From: Cucumis sativus
Lineage: Eukaryota; Streptophyta; Magnoliopsida; Cucurbitales; Cucurbitaceae
Direction of reading: 5' to 3'
Length of the DNA: 64,000 nucleotides
NCBI RefSeq assembly: GCF_000004075.3
Contig: NC_026661.2
Coordinates: 1,302,001-1,366,000, forward strand
Shown here: piece by piece, positions 11,909 through 24,850 of the stretch
Position numbering within the stretch: position 1 is the first letter of the stretch
How the letters are laid out: every line of letters starts with the position of its first letter
Position numbers and translations under genes: made by a program
Notes under the pieces: generated by a model
The model's input: the letters and a program-made list of their open reading frames with translations, nothing else
What the model was told of the DNA's origin: nothing
Databases searched by the model: none

Positions 11909-12294
11909 GATTCTTGCTTTTATATTTTTTTTTTGATAAGGATACTTTGGGATAGCTGATGCAAGGATATCTCCACATGGGGACATATCAATGCACCAAC
12001 GTCAGCCCCACTTCATTAATAATAAAAGGTGATTACAAGAAGCGGGGGAATAGATGGGCTAGAGGGCAGCCCGATTATTCCGAAACGAAAGCATGTAAAT
12101 TTAATGTAATAGAACTGGGCGAGTAATTTTTGAAAAGGGAAGAACGACTTGTCCATAGACCAGTTATAGCTTGAATGTCTTCCCATACTGAATCAGCAGA
12201 TTTTTCTTCTCCCTTGAAAGTCCTTCTGTTTCTTTTATTCTAGATATTCCACAGGGTAGTAGCAACCAGATGTTGTTCGATTCTTTCTTTTATA
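11909..12294 (-). mobile_element. 5'-truncated LINE 3' end with target duplication
   Basis: The insertion body is about 11925-12278. Its left end is a T run (11925-11934), the poly(A) tail of a minus-strand copy. Read in reverse it encodes a broken LINE ORF2 tail, with LWNI, NRRTFKGEEKSADSVWEDI and TGLWTS words. It is bounded by a 16-base duplication: gattcttgcttttata at 11909-11924 and gattctttcttttata at 12279-12294, with one mismatch. That is the expected signature of target-primed reverse transcription. The element is inactive and lies between EXLA genes 3 and 4. Confidence 0.75.
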
Positions 12295-14656
12295 AGTAAG
12301 ATATATTATGGATTACTCTTCCATTTGTCAATAGATCTTGATAATCCATAAAATAAACGTGAGTCTTACTTCTCTAATCATTTTGTCAATGATATTGAGG
12401 TAGAGCTCCATGTTTTTTTTGTAAAAAATTATTGATCGACATATAAATAATACAAAAGAAAAAAATCGACATATAAATTTATGTGGTTGACAAACAATAA
12501 ATTTATGTGGTTGACAAACAATGTGTTACAGCTATGACTATAGAGCAAAAAAATAACAATTTTATTAGAGAAAATATTATTACAGAATACAAAGTTGCCG
12601 TGTTTTAAGGGTTTGAAAGTTCATATAGCATATTTCTCTCAACTTTATGGTCATAGTCGTAAATACACTTAAATAAATACATATATCAAATACAAATTTT
12701 ATAATATATTAAATTACCAAAATACCCTCTACTTCTCCACCTCAATTACACCATAGCTATTGATCCTCACTACTCCTCCACGTCAATTGGTACGGCTACC
12801 ACTAGCCACCTCCAATGACAAACCTTTGATAGTATCATCGCTTCATCGCTTCATCCATCTCATCAAAATCAATTGGCAATTAGATGAGTGACACATATAT
12901 CCTATAAGTGTGAGTTCCCTAGTTTTTTCAAATGCGAGATTTTCAACATAGAATTTCATTTCAAAACCAATTGACAATGAGGGAGCAACCTATCTATGTT
13001 ATAAAGAGTTTGAGTCCACTCTTGGTTTTTTCAATATCGGATTCAGACTTGTATTTCTTTTTATTAAACTGACTACTCTGTTTAGACTTTTGTGGGCTCT
13101 GACAGTATATTTGATAATATGTAATCTCTTCTTGAAATCATTTAACAATAAGAGAAAATCACACTTAGTATGATATCTTAAAAGAAGTGTACTCACCCAT
13201 CAAAACATTTCCACTTAACAAAACTCTTATAAAAGGTCTCCTAAAAGAATGTTACCAAATACAAGTATTTTTATTTTAAGTAAGGTTTATGGCAAGTGTT
13301 AAAATTTTAAAAAAAATGATCACTTCTTGAAAAAAAAAAAAGTCATTGGCCATCCAAATTGACCCATTTGTCCAAGTTATACTTTAACAACATTAAATGA
13401 ATGAATGTGATAATTAAAATATGAATATTATATGGTTTTGATAAACCAAAAAGTAGTAATAATAATAAACAATCAAACTGATGAGACCATGGTATTGTGA
13501 AACTATGATCGACCATATGTGACAGCCTAACATATACCATTATCAATTATTATATTCTCTCTTTTCTTTCTCACATTACCTTTTTGTTTTTTGTCAAATT
13601 AGTTTGTCTTATATATTTTCAGATTTAATGGAATATCTATTTTGGGTCATTTATTTTCTCAACTACCTTTTTATTCTATGATCTAAATATTTAAAATTAA
13701 ATCTTGAAAATAGCTTCTTTCTTCTTCTTCTTCTTCTTCTTCTTTTCTTCTTTTCCTTTTGAGTGTTTTTAAATTTTGAATTTTAAAATTAATCATATAA
13801 ACTAAATAACTTGATAAATATATGATTTCTAATCATAAATTTATGATTAAACAAATATATACAACCATAGAAAGAAAATTAATAGCCAATTTAAAATTAA
13901 GGTAGGAGGAAGTGCATTAAGCATCAGAACTTTAGTAAATCTGATGGCTCAAGATGATGGATTCTTACTTCTAGCTCCCAAGCAAATCTGATTAGGTGTG
14001 ACACCATAACCATCTAACTTTTTTTTTCTAATTGGTTCATTGTTAATTATTAATAATTTGAAAATGTTGTGATTTAAAATAATTTTCTAATTATTAAATC
14101 AATTTAAATTTCGAACTTCGTAAATATTAACTATTTATGCTCTACCATAAATTTCATTCAAGCAAATGTATGTGCGAAAAACTATCCATTTAAGTCAATA
14201 AAACATTTTAATTTTTGAAAACTAATCGATTAAGATCTTTAATTATTATGATTAATTACTATGTGAAAACATCCATATTAACAAAAGGGACCATTTGAAT
14301 AATTGCATGAACAATTTTGAAATGAAATTTTGTCTAAGATTTCAACGAATTCATTTAGGAAGGCTTAGGGTTTTAACTGATATAATTATAATTTTTACAC
14401 TTATGAAAATTTTTTCAAACAAAACATAATGGATGGTATTGATGGATACATTTAGGGTGGACCAATTGAAGGTCATTTTTCCTTTTTTTTTTTCATGCAC
14501 AATATCTAGCCAATGGTTCATCTTCTTCCTCTCACCCATTTCAATTTTTTTCCAAAAATCAGCACTTCAAAACCCATTTACACAAAAAGAGGCAAGTCCT
14601 CCCATATGTATATTTTATATCTTATAATTAGGCCAATTCCCAAATTGGAGGCACCC
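12295..14656. other. Intergenic DNA before EXLA gene 4
   Basis: No gene is supportable. A (CTT)n microsatellite occupies about 13718-13743. The right 120 bases repeat the subtype-B promoter of EXLA gene 2, including cacttcaaaacccatttaca. Confidence 0.55.
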
Positions 14657-14664
14657 TATATAAG
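14657..14664 (+). promoter_or_regulatory. TATA box of EXLA gene 4
   Basis: tatataag, 74 bases before the ATG at 14731, in the same cctatataagtat context as EXLA gene 2. Confidence 0.6.
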
Positions 14665-14730
14665 TATGATCATCCTCATGCCTTCTTCCTCACACTCATA
14701 CTCGATCATTATACAATTTCCTTGGGAAAA

Positions 14731-16022
14731 ATGACTTGGTTTCTTGGTTTTGTTTTTCTCTATTTCATTTCTTCTGCTAATGCTTGCGATCGTTGTGTTT
14801 ATCAATCTAAAGCTAGCCACCTTTATGATTCACCTACTACATGTAAAATAATAAGAATATTATTATTTTTCTATTATATCTTTTACCTCTTTTTAGAATA
14901 ATAACAACTGCATGAAGGATTTTGTCATATGATTAATATTGGTTTCTCTTATATTTATCCATTTGGAACAGATGGAGGAGCATGTGGTTATGGCAACGTG
15001 GCCTTGCAGTTCTCTAATGGCTTCTTTGCAGCTGCTGTCCCTTCCCTTTATAGACAAGGAGTTGGTTGTGGTGCTTGCTATCAGGTCTTTTATTTTTTTT
15101 CTTTCCTTTTTTATATATAATGAGGCCTTTTTATATATAATTCTAAAAGTGATTTAGAAATAGTGAAAATTTGCAAAGTTCGTGGCTACGAATTATGGGT
15201 TGTTTATTTCACTCAAAATCAATTTAGTATTTGATTTATTGTTGTTAGGTGAGATGCAAAAACAGAAGGCTTTGTAACACCATAGGGACTAAAGTGGTGT
15301 TAACGGATCAAAATAATGATAATGTGACAGATCTTGTTCTTAGTAAAAGAGCTTTCTTTACAATGGCTCTAAATGGCAAAGGCGCAGACCTCTTGAATCT
15401 TGGAGTTGTTGATGTTGAATACAAGAGGTACAATTTTACAATATTTCCTTGCGTATATATATATATATATATATAATCCTGTATGAGTTGAATCATTACA
15501 AGGACTTCATCCTTCGTTTTAAAAATTATACCTCTTATTACGTAGTACTAATTAAGTTGAGTGGTCATTGTTGTTGCACCCTTAAAGAAGAAAATATGGA
15601 ATGGAAGAAAAAAAGAATTATTGTGTCTTTTTTGCAGGGTGGCTTGTGAATACAAACATAAGAATCTGTTAGTGCAAGTGGAAGAATCAAGCTACAATCC
15701 ATTTTACTTGGCAATTAAATTCTTGTACCAAGGTGGCCAAACAGACATGGTAGCTGTGGATATAGCTCAAGTAGGTACCTCAGAGTGGAGCCATATGAAG
15801 AGAAGTTATGGAGCTGTTTGGGAAATTAACAACATACCTGAAGGCTCATTACAATTGAGAATGGTTGTGACTTCTGGATATGATGGAAAATGGGTTTGGG
15901 CAAAGTCTGTACTTCCTGCTGATTGGAAAAGTGGAGCCATTTACGATACTGGAGTTCAGATCAACGACATTGCTAAAGAGAGTTGTCCTCCATGGCAATG
16001 TGGTGATAAACCATGGAAATGA
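14731..16022 (+). CDS. EXLA: Expansin-like A protein, array gene 4 (subtype B)
   Basis: Four exons: 14731-14842, 14972-15084, 15249-15427 and 15638-16022, giving 262 residues. An 18-residue signal peptide is followed by [10 protein letters not shown], the barrel domain ([17 protein letters not shown]) and the CBM63-type domain with [17 protein letters not shown] and the EXLA tail [12 protein letters not shown]. Like gene 2 it lacks the fourth intron, and the two are near-identical over the last exon. The 3' flanks also match: both contain actcgtctgtat/actcgtctatgg, then aaaagaattc and a second gaattc a few bases on. Gene 4 therefore appears to be the block-duplicated partner of gene 2. A secreted cell-wall protein is predicted; no enzymatic activity is established for EXLA proteins. 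Confidence 0.93.
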
Positions 16023-19000
16023 TAACAATATTAAAGTTCATATCAATAATTGTGACTTTATTTTCTCTAAACTATATAGGATAATGTGAGAAAATCAAAA
16101 TAACATACTCGTCTATGGATTAATAAAAAGAATTCAATAGAATTCTATAATCCAATAAAATTTAAATGCAAACAGTACTTGTTATCTTCTTTTAATCATT
16201 CCCCCTTTAGAACCTATAAAAAAATGGTGAATGTTACTCCTGGTCGATAGCCAAACTAAACTCGGATTTGTTTGTATAGGTAGATAAAAGGTCCCCGATC
16301 TAAATTTCCATTTTCAAAAAATGAAAACCAAATTAAACTTACAACGCAGGCAAAGTTAATAAAAAAAATTGTAGACTTTGTATACAATTTGGTATACAAT
16401 TTTGAGTTGAGAGAAGCACAGTAATAGTTAAAATTATTAAATAAAATATAATCAACACGATTTGATGTTGCATGATATAATTTATATCAGTGTTGATTGA
16501 CTAGAGACTATGAATATATGTTTCGAACTCAAAACTGATCATCAAAATAATGAAAATGAATGATAAAATAATCATAATAAAGTTATAAAACTCTTTTTTT
16601 TTTTTTTAAATCATCAATTGATTCCCATTAAATTAGAGGATAAATAACATTCCATAATTAATTAAAACCACAAAAATGATCTTTTTGAACGACATGTTTT
16701 TAAACTCATCTTAAATTATCAATTGACCCAAAAGTTTAAATTGACTAGTAAAATTAAAACACAAATTTAATTATATATCATCTTGTTTTACTAAAGAAGA
16801 AATTGGAAACTCTTGATTATAAAACACAATCTCTCATTTATGTAAAGAAATAGAAAAAAAAATACCAAAAAAGGGCAAAACATAATATTGAAATTGACAA
16901 AGAACAAAGAAACAGTAGAGAAGTGTTGGAGCTCTTTAACTTTCTTTAAAGTACATCAAATCATCCTTTCAAGGCTAACTCTTCTAAATGGAAACTTACT
17001 CTTCAAGGACTGATCCAAAGTTCATTATAGTACAAGAAAAGAATGCAATAACTTGTGTTTTCAATTCATTGCAATTTTGTTTTGCACTCATATTGTTTCT
17101 TTAAGATCTTTAATTAACGTGTAAATCTTTTTCTTACATTTTACTTCTTTTCTTTTTTACAAATATCATTCATCATTCCAATGGAACCAAAACTTATGAT
17201 ATTGCCCACCTTCAAAATTAATCCACACTAAATCACCAATGTTCTACTTCACCACCCCATCATAAAAGTACATGATTATGTGTGTGTGTGTATATATATA
17301 TGAAAGTAGCCCCCAATCATTTATGTATTTCCCAATCTTGTCTTTAATATTTCAAATCTATCCCATATAGTTATTGTAATAAAAATCACCTACTTTATCT
17401 TTTCAAAGTGGAACAAGATGACAACCATCATCTGGTGAGATAAAAACGAATTAACAAGGTTACCAACCAACCACAAATAATCACACACACACACACATAT
17501 AGTCAACTCCAAAGTTTTAAAGGAATGCATCAACAATTTTCAAATATAAATTTAATACATTCTCAAAATTGATTCCCTATAAATTATGATATATAGTTTA
17601 GAAAATTAATTGAAATAGCAATGTGTTATTCACTATATTCAAATTAAATTAAAGAAAAGAGTATGAAAAAAACAATACAAACATTAGTTTACAGTTTAAA
17701 ACGTGTTGGATTGGTAGTCTCACTTCCTTTTATTTTGGTTATGTTAAATATTATTTATCTGGTTGGGTTGTTAGAGATTTATTTTAATTGATGTGGTTTG
17801 TGTTCGGGTTTGTAGTTTTGTTGAGTTTTTAGCGTGGTTTTTCATGATGGATTGGTGGATGAGTAGGGTGGCCGAGTTGAGGTTTTTTTCTTGATCTGAA
17901 GAAAGAAAAAAAACAGATAAGGTGAACAACTGGAAGTGTATTGACTATGTGGTGAGTCACAGTTTGATGAAAAAAGTTTTTCGATCATGAATTAGAAAGT
18001 AGATTCAAGATTGTAAAAGATCGAGGATTGCTAGTGATATATGATTATGGAGGAAGTCTTCCTTTGTTATGTCTATAAAATACATCAGGGAATGTTTTTA
18101 CTGTTTTATTAGTCAGTAAGAATATGTCACTAAGTACCGAATAATGTTGAAAATATGTTCGAGATTTTTGTATTGATAGTCATGAGTTTGTAATAATGAA
18201 TCATATCAAAAGACAATACATAATCTTTTAACGTGGGTCAAAGACCTCGAATCTAAATCATATGTCATTGAACTGGATTAACAATATCATTTGTTATTTC
18301 TGTTTATTGTTCTTTTGATTGTTTCCTCAGTTATTAATTAATTAAAGTGTGTGTTTGAAGCTTCCTATCGAGCTAGAATATGTATGAATTATTTTTTTTT
18401 TTAAAAAAAGGTTGGAATTGGAATAATAGTTTGAAGATATTGGTAGATCGTCATCCCCCCACAAAAGGGGTGTTTTAGGTTGGAAGTGTAGTAGTAGTTA
18501 ATGTGTTAATGAGTCCACCCATCCCAACAAAATAAGACAAAAAGGTTTTTATAATAAAAAGTAAACTCAACCAAAAGGCGCCACGCTCAGCTTTTAGTGC
18601 GCGCCCCAAACAGCGTCGGTGCGTGTGAGTGTGGCACTGCCGCCACCCATATACTCTCCACTCACTAACTCTATCATTTTGACCCTCTAAATTAGGTATT
18701 CCTATTTTCTAATATTTTCACCGATTCATACTAACATTAAAGAAATTGTTGAATACTTAGTACAATAAAACTCCATAAGAAAGATGTGGATATTTTTTTT
18801 AAAAATATTTCTACAAAATTGAGAGCCTCTACATGTTAAAGCAGCTTTTGAAAATATCCCCATTTTACACTTTGCTTCCTATCTTTCTCTTACCGCGTTA
18901 TTCTTTAAAGACCATTTTAGTGTTCTTGCTTCTCATAAAAGCCATCTTCTAAGTAAACAACCGTTTCCAACTCAATCCCACCAATCTTCTCATCCATTTC

Positions 19001-20017
19001 TTGGGTCCACGATTCCATTTCCTTTCCTTTTATTCCAATCTGAATCTAAATTCCCCCATCATTTCACTTCTTTTCATTTAAATCTTCTTTTTTTTCTAAT
19101 TTTTTTTTACTCTAATCCTTATCACTTAAATTTGAGTATTTGAAAATGAGTTAAAACCAAATAGAAGGCTTCATGATATATAAAACCAAAGTGTAACAAA
19201 AGATTTCATTTCTTTTACCATTAGTGGAGAGTTTTTATTGTTATGAATTGATGTCTAACATAATCGTGGGTTTGGGTCTATCAAACTTGAAAAATGATAG
19301 AATTTGGTATTAAATAAATGAGAGTATCCGACTACACAAAAGAGAAACTCAACCTCGACATATCTAATGATCAAGTCAAGATGTTGAAGAACTCTTCTCC
19401 CTAACATAGTCTACCTATTATATAGCTTCACATCAATATATCGAGAAATGGCAATATATATATAAGAGTCATCACCTAATTTAAAGTAAAAAATTAAGCT
19501 TTTATTATCATACACTAACATAAACATCGAATCATGTTAGACAAGAGACACCATATTGATACCATATTAATGCAAGATTTCTTTTAAGAAGAGTACTCGT
19601 AAGTAGTACCTTTTAAACCAAGCACATATTTCACCTGCCTAACTAATTAATTGTCACAACAACAAAAGTACCATATTTCGAATTGAGAATGGTCTAGTTA
19701 AACCAAAGAACCACATAGTATGATTGATATACAATTATGTACTAATTTTGACAAAATCCAACTTGCTTTAGTATAATCAAAGTCGAAAAAATCGAGCACA
19801 TACAGATAACGGTGAGTTCTTTTCTTCTTCTTCTTTTTTTTTTTTTCATTAACCAAACTAAATTTCATACATTCTTTTTAACTCAACATTTCCAAAGTGG
19901 ATATCAACATATCATTACAAGACACACAAAAGAAAATGTCTTAATATCTTCCCTTTCCCTTTTCCCCTTTCAACAAAAATGCCCACCTGTTTTCCACCAT
20001 GGCCCATCAGAACACCT
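16023..20017. other. Intergenic DNA between EXLA genes 4 and 5
   Basis: Four kilobases without a supportable gene. Most is AT-rich with microsatellites (a TG run near 17280 and a CA run near 17482). A short GC-rich island at about 18574-18650 contains gcgccacgc and gcgcgcccc words; I cannot assign it. The C- and T-rich stretch from 19920 leads into the gene 5 promoter. Confidence 0.5.
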
Positions 20018-20026
20018 CTATATAAA
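20018..20026 (+). promoter_or_regulatory. TATA box of EXLA gene 5
   Basis: ctatataaa in the run cacctctatataaacctc, 68 bases before the ATG at 20086 and followed by a pyrimidine-rich leader. Confidence 0.65.
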
Positions 20027-20085
20027 CCTCTCTGTCCTCTTACTTCCCTCTCACTCCAAATCCTCAAGAAGGAGAAAAAAACAAA

Positions 20086-21357
20086 ATGCCTTTCTTCCTC
20101 CTCCTTCTCTTCCTCTCCCTTTTCTCCTCAGCCACTGCTTGTGATCGTTGTATTCATCAAGCCAAAGCTGCCTTCTACCAAGACGAAGCCGCCGGTCTAT
20201 GTACGATTCCAATCCCTACACTTGAAAAGGCTGATCCAAACCCAACCCCACATAAAATTTTCACAATTAATGAATTGGGTATGTTTCATTTCTTGCAGAT
20301 AGAGGCGCTTGTGGCTATGGCGATCTTACATTACAGCTCTCAAATGGCTACTTCTCCGCCATTATGCCTCCTCTTTACAAGTATGGCGCTGGCTGTGGCG
20401 CCTGTTTTCAAGTAATTAAACATTCTTAAAACAAAACAATCCTCTGTTTTTTCTTTTTTCTTTTCATTTTCCCTGTTTTCTGTGATTGGGTTAATGCCCT
20501 GTTTTTTGCAGGTAAGGTGCAAGAACGAGAAGATTTGTAGTAAAGAAGGGACGAAAATCATTGTAACAGATCGAAACGATAATACTTATACAGGATTGGT
20601 TCTTAGTCAGAAAGCTTTTGGTGAAATGGCTATGAGTGGAAAAGATGGATTGCTTTTGAGTTATGGAGTTGTGGATGTTGAATTCAAGAGGTTTGTTTAG
20701 TTTTTTCAATGATGGGGTTTTGTTTTGTTAGACCTACCATATTTTGATTGATATAATTTAATCACCCACTTTGATGTTGACAAATTTCTTACTTTTTTTT
20801 TCAAAAAGAAAAAGTGAGATCTTATCCAAATTTTATGATTTGGGTGTTGATTTTCCATCCTATTCTTGCAGGATTCCTTGTGAATACGATAACAAAAACT
20901 TGATGGTTAGAGTAGAAGAATGGAGTCAATATCCCAATTACTTAGCTATTAAATTGCTTAACCAAGGTGGCCAAACCGAAATAGTAGCCATCGATATAGC
21001 TCAGGTTTGATTCATTAATACAATAATACTTAATTGCATCTAAGTAGTTTTCTTTTATCGAACTATTTGAATTGGTTACTCGAATTGTATGAACAGGTAG
21101 GTTACTCGAATTGGGATTACATGGGTAGGAACTACGGCGCTGTGTGGGAGACTAAAAAACCAGCCCCAAAAGGACCATTGCAACTACGGTTCGTGGTTAC
21201 TTCTGGATATGATGGTAAATACATTTGGGCTAAATACGTACTCCCTGCTGACTGGAGACCTGGACTAGTTTACGATACTGGAGTTCAAATCTACGACATT
21301 GCTAAAGAAGGTTGTCCAACAGAACAATGTGGCGATGGGCAATGGAAACGACGATAA
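20086..21357 (+). CDS. EXLA: Expansin-like A protein, array gene 5 (subtype C)
   Basis: Five exons: 20086-20200, 20299-20411, 20512-20690, 20872-21004 and 21097-21357, giving 266 residues. The signal peptide (residues 1-18, very leucine-rich) is followed by the canonical EXLA motif CDRCIHQAKAAFYQ. The barrel domain has GCGACFQ and RCKNEKICSKEGT. The second domain has GYDGKYIWAKYVLPADW, and the EXLA tail ends GDGQWKRR. It keeps the fourth intron, so that state is probably ancestral in the array. It differs from the other four throughout (FSAIMPPLYKYG where they have FAAAVPSLY) and has a more GC-rich first exon. It is the copy most like single-copy EXLA genes of other dicots, judged from memory of the family. 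A secreted wall protein is predicted. Confidence 0.93.
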
Positions 21358-24300
21358 GATATATCATCGACTCAACTCGGCCATCAAATTTTACATGTTA
21401 TATGTATAAAGTTATATGCTGCTATTTGTCATATAAACAGTGTAAGAAAAAAGGGAAAATAGAATAAGGAGATGGATGGATGGATGGATGGCATGGAGTT
21501 GTATGGGTGATGATTGTATCATAATCATTTAAGTAAATAATAAAAAAAGTATATGAATTAATAATGATATGATATTTAGTTTAGAGTTGTCATGGGTGGC
21601 TACGGGGCTTCAATTGGATGGTCTTTTTCTGTTTTAAAGTCTAGTCCTGTTTTCACACCAACTGGATCTGATGAACATTGACAGTGAAGTAAAGTAATAA
21701 ATGTGGAAATAAGTAACTGAACGCACCGTTTCGGTATTGACTATCCAGTGTTTGATGTTTCTTTTCCAACGGCTATATATGAATTATAGATGCTTGCCCA
21801 ATAATGTGTGCAAAAAATTAGTTGCCTAAGTATTCCCTCTTTAATTTTCAGTAATATTAATTAATGTAAATTACTATAGTGAACATTAGTAAAAGAATAA
21901 TAATTATTATTATATGTGTAAATACTGAAATTATGATTCACTCAAATTGAACGATGAGGCTAAAAGAAGATTTGGGAGGAAAATTGTATGTGGCAATGAC
22001 GTGGCAAAAGTGGACCAATAATGTGGCAGAATTAATCAAATCATATTGGACGGTTCATATTGAGACAGGTGGTGGTATTCAAATACTTTTTTTTTTAATT
22101 AAGAATAAAAACAAACCGTTTTCTTATATTATAAAAAAAAAATTAATGGTAAATATTTTGTTAATTGAAATTTTTTAATTTTAATTAAAAATTTATTAAA
22201 TTTTAAAAAATAAAAGTGTTCAACCAAACTTTATTTTTGTTATTATTAAAAAACTATTGTAAATAGAAAAAAGGGTTGAAGATAAGAAAATATCTCCAAA
22301 CTATAATAAACTTTTTAATCTATTAGTAATTCATATTAAATTTATTATATTTTATAAATGTTTGGCTTATTTTACAATGTTTTATAAATATTTTAATTTA
22401 TTTTGTCATATTTGAAAATGCATCTCATTATTATTATCTTTAAAACATAATTTCTTTCTTTTACTAGTTGAAGATATAATTTATTACTACTAAAGTGTAA
22501 TAAATTGTCTTTGGGTGGTCTTATGAGGGTAAATAGTGCATCATTTTTCTATTTTTGAAAAAAATCCTTCGTAAATCTTATTTTTAATATACTTTTAGGC
22601 CAATAATCTCTTCCCGACCATCATTTTATTTGCAAATTAATCATTATTTAATTGTAAAATATCTGATGATAGCAGTTGCAAATCCATAAATTTTATACAA
22701 AAACACAATATGATAAGCACACTAATAAATGTTTAAATAACATTTCCATCCTTCTCATTCTTCTTGTTTGAACAAATAGCAATATAAAAAAAAGTGTAGC
22801 ATTCTTTAAAATGTTATATTCTAACCAATTAGGATATTCTTTAAACTAGAGGTTGACAATGACCTTTTTGTAAATATGCTCTACGAACTGGATTTTAAAT
22901 ATTATAATTATATTAAAAAAATATAGTTTTTAGACTAGAATCGAAGTTATCCTAAATTCATTTATGTATATATGATCTATCAAAATGAAGTATACGTCTC
23001 TTTTTTTAAGATGATGACTCTATAGTTTCTATTATTGTTGTTTTTCTTTTAAATGTGTACTCTGCAAAATTAGTATTAATTAAACAATATAAGTATTATG
23101 ATTTATCACATAGATTGAAGAGTATTAAAACTAAAAAGATTAAGAAGAATTTGAACTTATGGTAAATTGATATGATAAGTGTATTCTAACGATGAATGAG
23201 TAAAAAAATATCTTAAAAAATAAAAAGTAATACATTTTTTTATAGAATATTGTAAATATCATAATTATTGAGATTTGAAATCAAAATTAAACTATTTACC
23301 AAATACAAGATTCAAATTGATAACTTGTTAGTTTATGGAGTGAGGACACAACCAATGCATTACAACCGTATTTGGTTTAAAATAAAACACTATTTAATAT
23401 ATATTTTAATCTAACACTTTATATTAATATTAAAATATAAAAAAATCGATAATGTGAGAGGGCCACGTATCTCCATTGGTCTGTGCACAAAGAAATTTTT
23501 CTCCAATGAAATTGTTGATCCAACCGGTAAGTTTGGTACTTCTACAACTATTTTGTTAGAGAATTTTAGTTTAGAAGGAGTTTGATGTGTGAGTGCTTAC
23601 AATTATTTGTGTACACTTTTGAGATCAATATATTTTCTATTGGTGGATTTTCTTTCAATTTCAATATTTCATATGCGAATTTGTATATAGGTGTGGGTGC
23701 CCTTTCCAAATAGGGATTGATAGTGGTTTGACTCTTACAACATGTGGTAAATCGGTTTGATTCTCATCCATAAGAGAATGAGTTATTGGGGGTGGACTAG
23801 GGATTTTAATTGCTCTTTTAATTTATGCAATTTATTTTTTTCAATTGCCTTGATATTAAAGTTTATTGAAAAAGTTTTTAATTTGTTTGAAGCAAAACCC
23901 TGTTCACTTCTCTATTGTTGTCATGCAGTCTTACAATTGGTATTAGAAAGGGTTAGCTCAAATTTCAAAATGTGTAAACTAAGAAAAACACTATTATAGG
24001 TTGGAGAAAGGAGATGTTTGGGAGTCTCATTGGTGCTTTGATGATGAACAAAGATGCAAGTAACGAAAGTTGAGTTTATAATAAATAAAATTAAGAATAA
24101 ATACATTTTTTTTCCTTTTTATTTATTACTCTTTTTACCACATTTGAGAAGCTAAAAGAATGTCTTTGTTCCATTTGACATCTAGAGGCATTGAAACAAT
24201 CCAAAGAGATAATAATTGCTTTAATGAATGTGAGACTCCCTAATCACGTAGATATTTTTTCTTTATGATATAAAAAAACTCCTTTTGCTGAAAGTTCTTA

Positions 24301-24489
24301 GACTCCTCTAAAATAGAGAATCGTTTCTCGGGCCAAAGTCTTAAACTCCCCCTAAGACCGAGAATTCCTTCTTGATGGCATGCAAAGATTTAAGCTCCAC
24401 CTAAACAGAAATAATCTTTAGAACTGCGAACAATGGATGAAGAACTTTGCAACAACAAGGTAAGCCACAAGCAAATATAATGAAGATCA
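21358..24489. other. Intergenic DNA after the EXLA array
   Basis: No gene seen. A (GATG)n microsatellite lies at about 21470-21492. From 22080 to 23450 the sequence is very AT-rich. From 23460 to 24480 it is less so and may include decayed LTR sequence belonging to the Copia fragment that follows on the minus strand, because gggggagtttaag (reverse strand, about 24345) resembles a polypurine tract. Confidence 0.4.
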
Positions 24490-24850
24490 CAACGATCAAA
24501 TGAAAAACTCTGATGATGCTACAATGGTAAGCATTGAGAGTATGTCAGACAAAAAACAAAAGTGTAAAGTGGAGTGTGCCTTATTAAACGTATCAACAAT
24601 TTGCAAGGTAGAAGAAACAAATAACAATAAAATAGTGTCAAATTGAAGATGATAACAAGTGACATGACAATCAATTTCAATATGCTTTTGTGGTATATGA
24701 AAAGTACTATGTCTATCACAATACAACAAAGTAAGATGGATGACAAAAATAAACACCCATATCTACAAGCAGAATCGACGAAGCTAAACAATTTCACAAG
24801 TAGTTGAGGGCATGACACGATACTTAACCTTCAACAGAGGACATTTGAAA
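24490..24850 (-). mobile_element. Decayed Copia RNase H fragment
   Basis: On the minus strand, frames between about 24850 and 24490 carry words of the C-terminal RNase H domain of Copia polyproteins: STTCEIV, then LLYCDRHS, then KHIEIDCHV, then a decayed TFNKA. They are interrupted by stops and small frameshifts. The order and spacing match the same region in the full element at 40.9-41.3 kb. The 5' part of pol was not found in the neighbourhood, so this is an old truncated remnant. Confidence 0.65.

Noticed and set aside
19812-20302. Open frames of 110 and 107 codons before EXLA gene 5
   Set aside because: Out-of-frame reading of the pyrimidine-rich promoter, leader and first exon; the true frame starts at 20086.
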